Assembly (NCBI GenBank): GCA_025917655.1
Contig: CP084612.1
Span: 1,612,001 to 1,676,000, forward strand
Reading direction: 5' to 3'
DNA from: Chlorella sorokiniana
Lineage: Eukaryota; Chlorophyta; Trebouxiophyceae; Chlorellales; Chlorellaceae
DNA length: 64,000 nt
The notes below the pieces were generated by a model. It was not told the origin of the DNA, ran no database searches, and worked only from the letters and a program-made list of their open reading frames with translations. Both the position numbers and the translations under genes were made by a program. Positions 10,401 through 21,638 of the stretch are shown one piece after another (position 1 is the stretch's first letter; the number at the start of each line of letters is the position of its first letter).

Positions 10401-13400
10401 GTGAATGTGATTGGGTTTGTGTGTGTGTGTCTGGGAAGGGAGGGGGGCGGGGGGCGGGGGACATGGAGCAGCAGGGCCTGGGCACATGAGATGCAGCAGA
10501 GCCCGAGGCCCGGCAGTGCTGCAACGAGGACCACAGCTGAACAGCTGTATCACCGCCGCCTCCCAATCCATGCCCAACCCCTCTTGCTTCATTCCAGCCC
10601 AGGGCCCCCAACTTGCCATGGCCACCACCCTCCAGCCCACCCAAATCACCCCGACCGCCCGCACCCACCTATGACCAGGGCGCTCATGTCCTGAACCCGC
10701 GGCGCAGACCGCCCCAGCCGCTCGTCCCATCGCTGGAAGCGCGCATCACCGCCGCGGTCGCCTCGGTTGCCGCTGTAGCCCACCAGGCTGCGTGGGGGCG
10801 GCGTGGGGGTGGGGGGTGGGGGAGGGTGGGACTCTGGGCAGGGGCAGCGGGAGCAGGGCGGACACGACGCCTTGATTGCCTGCCTTGTGGCCCATGCCAC
10901 GCCTGCGCACCCTTCCCAACTTCCCACAGAAAGGGAAGAGGGAGCGCCCAGCTGTCAGCACTGCATGCAGCCGGGACGTGCCCGCTGCTTGCCGCCCCCA
11001 CCCACCCCCACACACGCATCCACACCCACCCCAGCCACTCACAGCGTGCTGTCCAGGTAGCTAGCGGCGGGGGCGGTCACGTGTGTGCCGGTGGTGGCCA
11101 GCTGGATGGCCTCAGGCTGGTCCGCCCACGCGGTGCCCACAAAGCGCATGCCGCCCATGCGCCCCCAGAACCCAGCAGAGAAGCTGCGGATGGGGGCAAG
11201 TCGGAAAGGCGAGTGCGCTCAGGTGGCGGCTACGGCGAGTGCGCTCAGGTGGCGGCTGCAGCGAGCCGCCAGTCGCGCATTTGCGGCCCAACACACCATG
11301 AACCTCCTTGCCCCTGCCCGCCCTCCCCCCATACACTCGAGCCACTTGCATGTACGCACACGCAAGCATGCCACCCCTCTTCCTGCTCCCCCACCTGTGG
11401 TGGCACGTGAAGTTGAGGATCAGCGTTTCCGCGGGGCTTCCGTCCGCCAGGCGCGGCTCCCAGTTGGCGGGGAGGAGTTGGGGGTGACGGGTGGCTCGTC
11501 GCCGCTGTCCACCGCGTCCGCCTCCGCCTCCAGGCACATGCGGCAGCTGTGCGCGGCGTTGCCGGAGAACGCGCGCAGCGGGGTGCGGGAGGGGCGCAGC
11601 GCGGGCCAGCGGGCGGCAGAGAGGCCCCTGGGGCCCAGCCGCGTGTGTATGAAGAAGCCCCAGCCCTCGGTGGCCGCCGCCACGTTGCCCTCCAACGAGT
11701 TGTCGGGGTTGGTGATCCAGAAGACCGACAGGTCGCCGTTGGCGCCCGCGCGGTCCGAGCCCAGCCGCGCCCCGTCAGCTTGGGGCGCACCAGCATGCCG
11801 AGGTTGCCCCGCAGCACGTTGCCCGTCTCGGCGCTGCTCAGACGGGGCAGCAAGGGAACGGGAGGGGGAGGGTGGGGGTTGAACGGGTGGGAAACCGGGG
11901 CAGCAACAGGTCACAAGGGTCACAGCCCCTTTTGACAAGCACACCACTTTTGACAAGTACAGGGGAGCCTCTAGAGAAAGGAGCTAACAGAGGGAAGCCA
12001 ATAATGGAGCCACAGCGCCGCGAGCTGCATGCAGGCAAGGCTGGGAGTGGTGGCGGCGGGCGGGCGGCGCAGTGCGGCGGGGCTCACCCGTCCTCCAGGA
12101 AGAAAGCGTGGCCCGCCACATCCACCGCCACGTTGCGCTCCACCAGCAGGCCCTGCAGGGGCGAGGTGTGACGGGGTGGTGAAGTATAATGCAAGTTCTC
12201 GGGAAGGGGAAAGGCCAATCACAAAGTTGCGCTCAATGCATTGTCTCGGCCCTTGCGGCTGAGCGTGGCAGGCACACGGCAACCACCACGCCTGGCAGCA
12301 GCTGGGCAGCGAGCGCTGCTGCAGCCCAGCCTGCCCGGCTGCCCCGGGTGAACACTGCCTCAGGGACCTAATGCAACACCCGGAGAATGCAACAGCGCAC
12401 CTGGGTGCCGTGGATGGTCACCGCCCTGAAGTGGGAGTCGTGGACGGCGCAGGCGCGCAGGTACGTGCCGGGCGGTACGGCCGCCGCCATGTGGAAGTGC
12501 ACCGGGTACCGCCCCACCGCGTCTGCCTGCCCGCAGTTTGCAAACTCCACGCCTTGAACGTGGTAGGCTGCAGGAACAGGAGGGGGTTGGGGGCAGGAGG
12601 GTAGAGCGCAGGGAGGGCGGGGGGCCGAGGCGGCGACAGGAACAGGCCGCGAGAAGCCGGGGGCACCCCGCAGAAGCGCTGCGTGTGTGACGGCCCTGTG
12701 TTGCAGCAGGGCGAGCCAGGCTGCAGCCCGCTCACCCGAAAAGTTCTCAAACACTATGGTGTGGCAGCCGATGCCCGGTGTGTCGTCAGCGCCCACCACA
12801 CGGACCGAGCGGGACAGCAGCGCCACCTGACGGGGAGAGGGGTGGGGATGGAGTTAGATGTTGTTGTGGGGGTGGGGGTAGGGGGGCCGGGCGCACACTT
12901 GCGCGTGTACAGCGGTGCGGGCGGCACGAGAGACGGCAGCAAGGAGGACACAGCAGCGAGCGCGGCAGGGGGTGGGGAGGAGGCGGCAAGCCGATGAGCA
13001 GCAGCCAGCAGGCGGCCAATCAGCACAGTCCGCCCGCAGCCCTCCCCCTGCTCTGCTTGCTGCTGCCCTTGCAGGCGGCAGCGCCCGGCACAAGCGGTAG
13101 CCTCGGCAGAGCAGACAATGCAGGCGGCAGGTGCGCACCTCTCCCCGCTCGTCCACCCCCTCAGTGACCTGGCCGAAGTGCATGAAGCGCAGCGGCGGCG
13201 TCACGCTGAGCCTGCTGCCCGTCACCCCCGTCACAGTCAGCCGCTCGGTCTGGTAGGGGTCGTAGTCTGTGGAGGCGAGGGCCAGCGAGTCCCCGGGGCC
13301 CACCCGGCGGCGCCCACGTCCCTATCCAGCTGCAGCGACGAGGCGGCCGCGGGAGCGGTGGCCGCCAGGCGCGCCCACGGCGCCGCCAGGCCTTTGCTGC

Positions 13401-13984
13401 CGTGCAGCTGCAGGCGTGCATGTGTGTGGGGGAACAGCATGTGCACGTGAGTTCGGTTGAGGTGGCAGGATGAGAAATTCGTGTCCCGCGGCTGGGAAAG
13501 TAGGGCCGGTGTTGCGACCGATTCACAGCGCACAGCAGCAGCCAGGGGAGCAGCTGCTTGCCTCCAGCGTTCCTCCCGCCAGCACCGCCAGCGCCTTGCG
13601 CCCTGCCTGCGGGTGCGCCGTGCCGCCGTTGAGCAGCAGCGTGGCGGTGACGCCAGCTGGCAGCGGGCACGCCTCAGACCCAGCCTGCAGCCGCCCGCCA
13701 CCTTCAACCGCAATCCAGTCGGCCGACAGGGTGGACGAGGAGTTGGAGGAGAGGTAGAGGCTGCCGCGGATTGTGACGCCGCCAGTCACCCGTGCGGCGC
13801 CCTCTATAAGCGCCGCCTCGCCAGCCGCCACAACCAGGCCCGCGGGGAAGTCGCGCACAGCTCCCGGCAGCACGCGCCAAGCCAGACCGCCGGGCAGGGC
13901 GGCATATGGCGGCTGGCAGGCGCAGGTGCCTCTGGCTACGATGGCCAAGAGGGCAAGGGGCCACACGAGCAGGCACCGAGCCAT
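5882..13984 (-). CDS. giant secreted G8/beta-helix (CEMIP-TMEM2-like) plus GH16 glucanase protein
   Basis: Predicted extracellular, multidomain and probably active on polysaccharide. It starts at Met 13984 with a clear signal peptide (MARCLLVWPLALLAIVARG). Order: G8 domain (WAPGDSLALASTDYDP); parallel beta-helix with CEMIP-type motifs (GRYPVHFH, FWITNPDNSLEGN, GWGFFIHT); Cys-rich module (FGCDCWGW); Pro-rich linker; second Cys-rich module (GCLGEQNGCRFC); Pro-rich linker; GH16 domain with catalytic GEIDIVEY (ExDxxE); end WRWPPPGYS. Supported exons: 13984-13562, 13407-13139, 12826-12736, 12567-12401, 12152-12088, 11833-11395, 11183-11043, 10787-10669, 10323-10154, 9875-9471, 9218 leftward, then 7088-6988, 6734-6563 and the last exon to 5882. 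Exon 1 uses a GC donor. Several one-base breaks occur at homopolymers. No second signal peptide or stop-plus-start is seen between the halves, but two adjacent genes remain possible, with a split near 7.5-8.8 kb. Confidence 0.6.
9471..13984 (-). other. G8 domain and beta-helix region, CEMIP/TMEM2-like
   Basis: In animals this architecture is found in CEMIP (hyaluronan-binding) and CEMIP2/TMEM2 (hyaluronidase); the algal substrate is unknown, as algae are not known to make hyaluronan. Seen here: GGTLELHG (joined across a GC-AG intron), WAPGDSLALASTDYDP, TVTGVTGSRLSVTPPLRFMH, FANCGQADAVGRYPVHFH, VTIHGTQ, GHAFFLEDG, FWITNPDNSLEGN and HSCRMCLEAEAD. Further strands follow at 10323-9471, and a last CEMIP-like stretch (RASLEFVRSD, FFYHQASGLLFLR) follows at 9218-8820. 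Phases close across exons 1-7 once one base is added at 13291-13294 and one each at 11782-11785 and 11469-11472. Confidence 0.8.
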
Positions 13985-15127
13985 GTGCAGCGGGGCACGG
14001 CCGGCAGGGACGGAAGCTGCAGCCGCTCCTGTTCCGGACGTGCCGCCGCGCGTCTCGGCAGCGATTGGCAAGGTCGCAAGGATGTTCATATTGTGCCTGC
14101 GCCTGCGCTGGCACGCGTCTTGGGTGCCATTCCCTGCGCAGCGAGCAGATGCGGCGATCTCTGAGGGCTGTCGCCGGCACCGAGGGACAATTGGCACTCA
14201 CGAAGGCGAGCGGACTTCACAGCACCATACAACTCGGCGGCCCGCGTCTTGCCTCCTCGACTTTCCTTGGCCAGCTGCCGCCACAGGTGCCGTCTGAGAG
14301 GTTGGTAGGGATTCTTGAGTGGCCTGCCCTTGAAGGCTTGGCGCTGTCCCTATCGCATAAGATGCCTGAGAAAGCGGAATGGCTCAACAAACGCTGCAGA
14401 GATGATGCCTGTTCTGTTGAACCAACCCCCAGCAGCAGCATACTCCTTGCGCCCCCTGCTCTCCAGCACATCCAGAGAACGCCGGCATGCTTTGGCGATG
14501 TGTTACAAACGCGCTAGTGAGTGGTCTCCACACGGTCAGGAGCAGGGCATTGGGGCCCGGGATCAAAGGGGACGGTGCAGGCTGGCAGGGGCGGTTTGCA
14601 AAAAGGGATCAGGTGGTTCGATGGATAGGAGCGCCATGAAATGTCCGGAGCAGGCGTGATGAGAGGGCTTTGCAGCTGGGGTGCGCTGCCCGGGGGGCAA
14701 GGCGGCGGGGAAGCGAGTCTCTGTTGTTGGGACTTGGAACGAAACCGGCGCATGCGGCAGGTCCGCAAGACATCATGAGAGGGGCACGAACAGCCGGTAT
14801 GGGGCAGATGCCTGAGGCGGCAACCTCAAAAATGTGTTCAAACACAGGACATACCATTCATTTCATTCAAAGGCAGGATGGGCGAGTGGAGCGCTGCGCG
14901 CTGCCGCCCGGGCTGGCAGCAGGGGCCGGCGGCAGCGCACAGCGCACCGCTCAGAACGAGGGGTCAGCAAAGGGGTTGAAGACTTTCGGTTTTTTTTTGA
15001 CTCGGGGAGGAGGGAACAGCAATGCCAGGACCCTTGTACACCCACAGTGTAAACGGAAAAAGGCTGGGCAGAGAAACCAAACGAACGAATGAACACACGA
15101 AAAGTGGAGTGCTGGGCAGGTGGGGGC
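13985..15127. other. intergenic: G8 gene promoter side and DUF789 gene 3' UTR
   Basis: No coding segment recognised. TTACA at 14503-14507 reads TGTAA on the minus strand and could end the DUF789 transcript, giving a long 3' UTR. The part next to 13984 should carry the promoter of the G8-GH16 gene. Confidence 0.4.
14503..14507 (-). promoter_or_regulatory. candidate TGTAA poly(A) signal for the DUF789 gene
   Basis: TGTAA on the minus strand about 620 bp past the proposed stop at 15128. It is the first such motif noticed downstream, but the distance is long, so support is modest. Confidence 0.3.
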
Positions 15128-17584
15128 TCAGGGAGGGGACAACCTGTCCTTCTGATGTGCGAACAGCAACAGAGCCGGAATAAATGGCAGAGGAGCAGAG
15201 GCTGGGGGTGGGAGCGGAAATGGAAGCGAAAAGGGGGAGGCGGGCGGAGGTGCACTCGCACCATCTGCAGCAGGGCTCGCACGTGGGCCGCGCTTCCGAG
15301 GCAGCAGCGAGAAGGGGCGGGTGCCGGGCGCGGCGCGTTTGGGCGCTGCCCGTCCGCCCGCCCGCCCGCCCACCCGCCTACCTGCCCCGCGGTGGTGGAA
15401 GAGCGCCGAGGGCAGGGGGCGGTACATCTGGCTCATGAAGTCAAAGTCGGGCAGCTGCACCTTGCGCCGCTCCACCCACGACCCCGCCGCCGCAATCATG
15501 GGCAGGTGCTGGCGCTGCAGGTTCCAGTCGTCCACCCAGGTGGGCCCCGAGGCCTTGTAGGGCATGAAGGCAAAGGGCCGCAGGCAGACGGCCGTCAGCG
15601 GCAGCTGCCGCCGCAGCGGGCCGCCGCCGTCCAGGCTGTCGCGGACGAGGCGGGCGGCCAGCCCCGCGGCGTCGACGCCGTCGCGGCTACCCGGGGACGC
15701 CGGCGCCTGCTCAGCCGCAGCAGCGGCCACGGCGGCGGCTGCCTGCTGCGCCGCCAGGGCGGACAGCGCGTTGGCCATCAGGTGCTGCCGCGCCACCTCG
15801 GTGCGCCAGGCCACCGCCGCCGCGCCAATCGTGTCCAGCAGGGGCGGCAGCGGCGCGATGCTGCAGAAGTCGGCGGGGGCTGCGGCCAGGCGCTGCGTCG
15901 GCACCGTCAGCGAGTGGAAGGTGAGGAAGTTGGCCTGGAGGTCCCGGGAGGCGGCCGGATCCGGCACGCTGGGCACGCTGCACAGCACGGGATGAGGCAA
16001 GCGCACACAATCAGAGCAGCAGCAAGCAGCAGAGGGGGAGCAGGTTCGGCGGATGGTGGGCGTGAGACATGCCTGCCGACCCATGCCGCCCGTCGCAAGC
16101 AGACACGGCAGCTGGGCGCCTCTTCAACCCCGTGGCCGCTCCTCAACCCCTGCCCGCTCCTAAACCCACACAACCAGCGCACTGGCGCCGGCCTGCTTAT
16201 CGCCAGTCGCCCCCAGGCTCCCATCTCCACCCCTGCCCCTCCCACAACACACACACACACACACAGCCGCGCAGCCTCACCGGTAGAGCGGCACCCAGGT
16301 GATGGCCAGCCAGGAGGTTGGGTGCAGGTCTCGCGTGTCCAGGCTGAGCAGCTCCGGCCGCCCCTCCGCCAGCTGCATCACCTGGTCGTGCAGCGGCAGG
16401 CGCAGGTGCGGCCGCTCCGCCTCCATGTACTCGAACAGCGGCAGGCTGGGCTCGCCCAGCGCCTGCTGCTTGCCCAGCACGGAGCCGCGGGCGGCGGCGC
16501 GGGCCAGGCGCCGCGCGGCGGCCGCCGCCGCTGTGGGGCTGTCCTTGCAGGCCTCCTCCGAGTCCGAGTCTGAGGTGGTGGAGGCGGTGGAGGCGGAGGA
16601 GGAGGTGCACACCGAGGAGGGGGCGCTCAGCACCCCTGACCGACTCAGCACCGACTCGCCGACCTCGCTCTCGTCCTCGCTGCAGTAGCTGCTCATGCCG
16701 CCGCTGCTGGCGCTGGCGCGTATCCGCCTGCATGTGCGCGAGGGGGGCAGCGGCGTGAGCGAGGGAGGCCTTGCGGCGCAGCAAGGCTCGGGGGAACAAC
16801 GGGCGGGGGGAACAACGAGCGGGGCTGGGAGCAGCGGCGGATTGTGCGCCTGCCGCGCGGCACCTTGTATGGTCGGCGCCAAACAGCTGCATGCCGGAAA
16901 GGTGGGGCGTGTAGCACTGGATGACCTGCAGCAGGGTTGTCAGACGGGCGTGCTGTCGGCGAAAAGGCGGCAGGCAGGGCATCAAGATCAGTCGCCGCTC
17001 AGTTGCGGCGAAGGGATCTAGATAACGCGGCCAGCACCCACACAGCTCACGGGGCGCACCTCCTGCCATACACCGTCGACTTGGATGCGCACGGGGACCT
17101 CGCAACCATAGGCACTCCATGCCTCGTAGCTTTGCCTGCGGGTGCAAAAGCAGGGCAGCAGGTAAGCGGCAGCGGCGGAGGCTGCTGGCGTAGGCGCGGG
17201 CGGCTGGCGGCGGCGCGGCATGTGAGGATAGGGCTCCGGCCAGGCGTGCATGCAAGCCTAGGCAGTGAACGGTTGGGCTGCACCGCAATCTGAGGCCAGG
17301 AGCTGTCAGCTGCTCACCAAAGGTCCCGCAGCGTGAAATAGCTGCTGCTGGGCGAGTCGAGGTCGTCACACTGCAAAATAGGGAGCGAGAAAGCCTGCGA
17401 TAAGTCGTGGCGACACAGCGCAAGCCTTGGGCAAGCCACGCGAAGCCGGCGCACTCACTGTGTAGACCGGCAGGGTGGGTGCCGAATGCAGCAGCACACT
17501 CTGCAGATTGCTAAGGACGCTGGGATGGGAAGGCTGGCGTGGGTGCTGTCTGCGTGGGACGCGCGGCCCTCCGCGCTGAGCCAT
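15128..17584 (-). CDS. DUF789 family protein
   Basis: Plant/algal family of unknown function, probably soluble. Diagnostic motifs in order: NLQSVLLHSAPTLPVYT (exon ending 17459), CDDLDSPSSSYFTLRDLW (17370-17318), SYEAWSAYGCEVPV (17135-17060), VIQCYTPHLSGMQLFG (16925-16864), then a long exon 16727-16281 with a Ser/Asp/Glu-rich acidic insert and FEYMEAERPH, LHPTSWLAITWVPLYR, and a last exon from 15977 with LTFHSL, PYKASGPTW and LPDFDFMSQMYRPLP. The order and spacing match plant DUF789 proteins. Start: Met at 17584 (MAQRGGPRV) is in frame with no acceptor needed; the same frame stays open to 17923, and an upstream exon spliced to 17519 is also possible. The C-terminus is uncertain: either a read-through to 15128 or a donor near 15382 to a further exon. 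Confidence 0.75.
16246..16264. repeat. (CA)n microsatellite in a DUF789 gene intron
   Basis: Uninterrupted CA dinucleotides immediately 3' (plus strand) of the intron's CT-rich segment. On the transcribed strand it is a GT tract just after the exon ending at 16281. Similar tracts sit in introns at 10.4, 22.9, 54.4 and 56.6 kb. Confidence 0.8.
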
Positions 17585-18663
17585 GGGACCCGTTGGCTGG
17601 CTGGGGCCCGCTATTGCTGGCGCAGCGGCTGACTGTGACAGCTGTGCGGGCCCGTCAGAAAGCAGGGAGGGCGGGGGAAGAGTATGCCGGGCGCCTGGGT
17701 GAGAGCGAGCAGGAAGTGGCGTGCTTGGGGCCAAGGAGGAGCGCCTATCCTGATTTCCAACACGCACTGCAGGCTGCAACCAACCCGGGGCATCGGTCAA
17801 GGCCAGGTTCTTGAGAACCGCCTGCCAGCTGCCACGCCTGGGTAAAGGATGCAGGCGCGGGGATAGCCGGCAACGCCGAGCCTTCTCTGTGCTGATCACA
17901 ACGTTAGTAAGCAGCGTGTACAAGCTTCTATGTATTGGCCGTAAGCAGCCTCGACATGTCCCTCTGGATCGCTCCGTCGACCATCCGTGGCTGTGAAAGA
18001 GCTGGTGTTTCTAGTCATTAGCATCTGTGGTCTTTCAGATCGTGAGGGGGCAGCTTTTCCTTTTGAACTATTTTCCCGCTGAGCGCCGCTGCGGCCAGCG
18101 GTCCCTGCCGCTCCTGTGCACAGTTGCTGCAGAAAGACTCACTTTGTGTCGCGTGGAAATCGATCTCTGTACAATAAAACTGCACTTGGATTGGGCAAAA
18201 CTCCATTGCTGGCGGGTTTGCATCAAGCGCCGGCTGTGGACAACGTGGCAACAGCGTTGCCTCTGCGCCTGCACGGCTCGGCCCCTCGAGCAAGTACTGC
18301 GATGCAACACAACTGGTCCTTGCCATAGCAACCCAATGTGCGTGCTGGCGAGTAGCTGCAATCCTATGTTAGGCCCGCTGTCCAAGTGCCCAGTTCTGCA
18401 CACGCAGCTTGGTCCAGGCACTTGGAGCTGGGCTGGGCAGTCCCATGGCGCCGTTTAGCGCAGAGATGTATGCTGATGGTGGTGAATGGCCGTGTCAAGC
18501 CCTTGAGGCTGCAAAAGGCACTGATAGTGCGATGCTTAGTGAGTGACGTGTCCTGGAAAGGCGTCGGAATAACTGAGCAAGAAGGTAATCAGAACGAAGG
18601 TATGCACCGTGCAAGTCCAACAGCTCAACCCCGCCAGCCGCTGAGTCTCGTGACAGTCTGGCG
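17585..18663. other. divergent intergenic region (DUF789 / cyclophilin promoters)
   Basis: About 1.1 kb with lower GC than its surroundings, between two divergent genes. It presumably carries both promoters and possibly a 5' exon of the DUF789 gene. I see no other coding signal. Confidence 0.4.
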
Positions 18664-20808
18664 ATGAGGTTGCTTGCGATCGGAGCGCTGCTGGTCGTGG
18701 CAGCGGTGGCCGGAGCCTCAGCGAAGGGGCCTGTCATCACCAACAAAGTAAGGCGGCAGAAAGCTAGCAATCAGTGCTCACCATCTTCGGTGACGGGCGG
18801 CGGCGCTGCCGACTTGTTCTTGTTGCCGCTCTTGCTCTCCTCACCAGGGAGCCCCTTCCACTGTCTTCAAACACGGCTGCACGTTCTTGCATGCGCCATT
18901 GCTGCATTATTGCCAATTGCCTCCTTGCCTCTCCGCCCCATCGCTCCTCTGTCTTCCGACACAGGTGTTCTTTGACGTCGAGATTGATGGCAAGCCCGCG
19001 GGCCGCATTGTGATGGGCTTGTACGGCAAAACCGTGCCCAAGACGGTGGAGAACTTCCGGTGGGAGCCTTTGCGCTGCGCCGTGGAAGCCTGCACAGCGC
19101 AGCGCTGCGGCGCGCACGGCAGGCCAGCCCCTGTGCCATCCCCCGCTGCCGCCCTGCAGCGCGCTGTGCACCGGCGAGAAGGGCGTGGGCAAGAGCGGCA
19201 AGCCCCTCCACTACAAGGGCACTGTCTTCCACCGCATCATCCCGCAGTTCATGCTGCAGTCGGGGGACTTCACTCGGTGGGTGTGGCGAGCTGGGCAGGC
19301 AGCAGTGGCAGCAGTGGCAGAAGGCGAGGCGGTACTGCCGCCATGCACCGAGCAGGGGCTTACGGCAGCAGGGCCCTGCCAGCGCGCTGCCGTCTCCTTC
19401 ACGCAAACCCTCTCGCCCCCTTTGTTTTCCCTCCCTCCCTCCCCCTTCCTCTCCACAGGGGCGACGGCACGGGCGGCGAGTCCATCTACGGTGAGCACTC
19501 GTCCAACTGCCTGGGGTACAGCTTCCCCCTGGCACATGACGCCAGCTGGCTCACAACTTCACAGGCGCCCCCCCACACACACATTTGCGAATACAGGCGA
19601 GAAGTTTGCGGTGAGATCAGCGCTGGCTGGCACACAAACACCGAGACACTCGGTGGTCACCCCCGCAAAGACCAGCCGTGCCCAGCCTGCTCCGGCGTGC
19701 TTCCCTGTCCCCGCGCTGCGCCGCATGCGTGTGGCTCTCACCCAGCCTCCTGTTTCCGCCGCAGGACGAGAACTTCAAGCTGCGCCACAAGGGCCCCGGC
19801 ATCCTTTCCATGGCCAACGCCGGTGGGCAGGCTGCCTGGGCAAGCCCGCCCAGCAGTGAAGGCAGCGCTGGGGGCAGGATGGCTGGCCCCCTGCGTGCAT
19901 GCCACGCTGCGGCGGCTGCAGGGCGGGGTCCCGCCCAAACGGCTCTCCCTCGGCAGAGAGGCCATGGTGTTCAAAGACAGATGCGGGCCGTGCATCCCCC
20001 TGCAGGCAAGGACACAAACGGCTCCCAGTTCTTCATCACCAGTGAGTGCTGCCTGCCGCTGCGGGCCGGGAGGGGGTGGAAGGTTGGAGGGCATGCGTCG
20101 CACCTGGCCGGGCAGGCCCACCAACGCCCCCACCCGCTCCTGACACCCTGCTTGCTGGGAACTGGGCGGCACTCTCCCGCCCAACACGTTCCCTCCCTTT
20201 TGCCCGCCCATCCCACCCCCTGCCAATTGCAGCCGTGAAGACCGAATGGCTGGTGCGACGCCGTGCTTTTCACCCTGCCCCTCGCTGCCCACCCACCCCT
20301 TGCCCTGCTCCAGCCCTGAATGTGCCGCCGTTCCGAGTGTCCTGCCCCCCCCGCCCCGCCGCACCCCTCCTCCCCCCACCACCACCAACTCTGCACGCCC
20401 GTCCCCGGCGACCCCTGCTGGGCTTCTTCCTTTCCTCCCGCCCGCAGGACGGCCGCCACGTGGTGTTTGGGCGGGTGCTGGAGGGCATGGACGTCGTGTA
20501 CAAGGTTGAGGCTGAGGGCAGCCAGAGCGGCAAGCCCAAGTCCAAGGTCGTCATCGCCGACAGCGGTGAGCCCCGCGATCTTGCAGCTTGCGCGTGCTTG
20601 GCCGCGCAAGCTGCCACCTGGGCACCCTGGCAGCCCGTGCGTTGTTCACAGCGGCTGAAGAAGACCAGCAGGGGGCCTCAGCGTGGAAGGTGTGTCGGTT
20701 ATGTGGGTGGCTATACGAGGCTGCTGCTGGTGAGCCGGCGGCCCCGCCCTGCCACCCTCCCTGCCAGGCGAGCTGCCCGTGGAGCCCGAGGAGGCTGCGG
20801 AGGCTTGA
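18664..20808 (+). CDS. secretory-pathway cyclophilin (peptidyl-prolyl cis-trans isomerase)
   Basis: Catalyses cis-trans isomerisation of Xaa-Pro bonds, helping proteins fold in the endoplasmic reticulum. Ten exons: 18664-18747, 18965-19059, 19160-19276, 19459-19490, 19597-19610 (14 nt), 19765-19822, 20006-20041, 20233-20252 (20 nt), 20448-20565 and 20768-20808. All phases close without correction, giving 204 residues. Residues 1-20 form a signal peptide ([20 protein letters not shown]). Cyclophilin core motifs are complete: [30 protein letters not shown] with the active-site Arg, [41 protein letters not shown] and [11 protein letters not shown]. The divergent-loop pattern CTGEKG fits cyclophilin B/A types. 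The C-terminus is acidic (EEAAEA) with no HDEL-type retention signal, so it may be secreted or held by binding. Confidence 0.95.
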
Positions 20809-21638
20809 GCAGCCCGAAACTGCGCCGCATAGTTGCCCAGCCGGCCTGAAGGTTTTGGAGGGAGGCCCAGTGCGGCGATGGGCAGCCCAGGCCTGGAGGA
20901 GCTGCAAGCCAGCTAGGGCGCTAGCCGGGCTGCATCAACCCTAGTGGCGGGCCTTCTTCCCTCGGCAGCCTTTTTGATTCACTTGCACCCAAGCACTGCT
21001 GGCTTACAATGAGCCTCCAGGGTGTGATCGCAGTTGTGCCAAGGTGCGCAGCAGCAGCCTGAGGGACGGGCAGGGCGCCAGCAACACTCGCTCCCAGCAG
21101 CAAGTTAGCCCCTGATGCAGCTCCCTCAGCTGCGAGGCTGCCACCTCGGTCTGCAGTCCTGGCTGGGCGCTGGCTGGGGCCGAGCCTGCCGGGCGGCCGC
21201 CTCGTTTGCGGCATGTGCTGTCCATGACCCCGCTCACTGGCGCATTGTTGCCCTCTCAAATGTTCACAAGAAAGAATTCTTCCTGCAGCACATGTATGCC
21301 GCCTTCCCTGCCCTTGGCCGTGACCTGCAGCCAGGCGGGGGAGGGCGGGGGCCCCCTTTCAAGTTTGCCATTGGTCGCTGCAGCAGACACAAGCATTTTG
21401 ATGTCCCGTCATTTCAGCAGGGCGGCCTGTGCTGTTGAATGGCAGTAATTTCACCGCCTGGCAACCTTTGCGCCACTCCCTGCCTCTTCCTAGGTGTGCT
21501 GGCTGTGCAGTCCTGCATGATGCCGCGCTATGCGGCACCGCACAGCAGGCTAGGGCTGGCCCCACCATAGTCCACCAACCGGCGCTCGCTTCAATCATCC
21601 ACTAAAATTTGCGGCCCCGTCCTTCGATCTCAGGCGCC
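20809..21638. other. intergenic, cyclophilin 3' UTR and DUF4079 gene promoter
   Basis: About 830 bp without a recognisable gene. No canonical TGTAA was found for the cyclophilin transcript. Confidence 0.4.
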
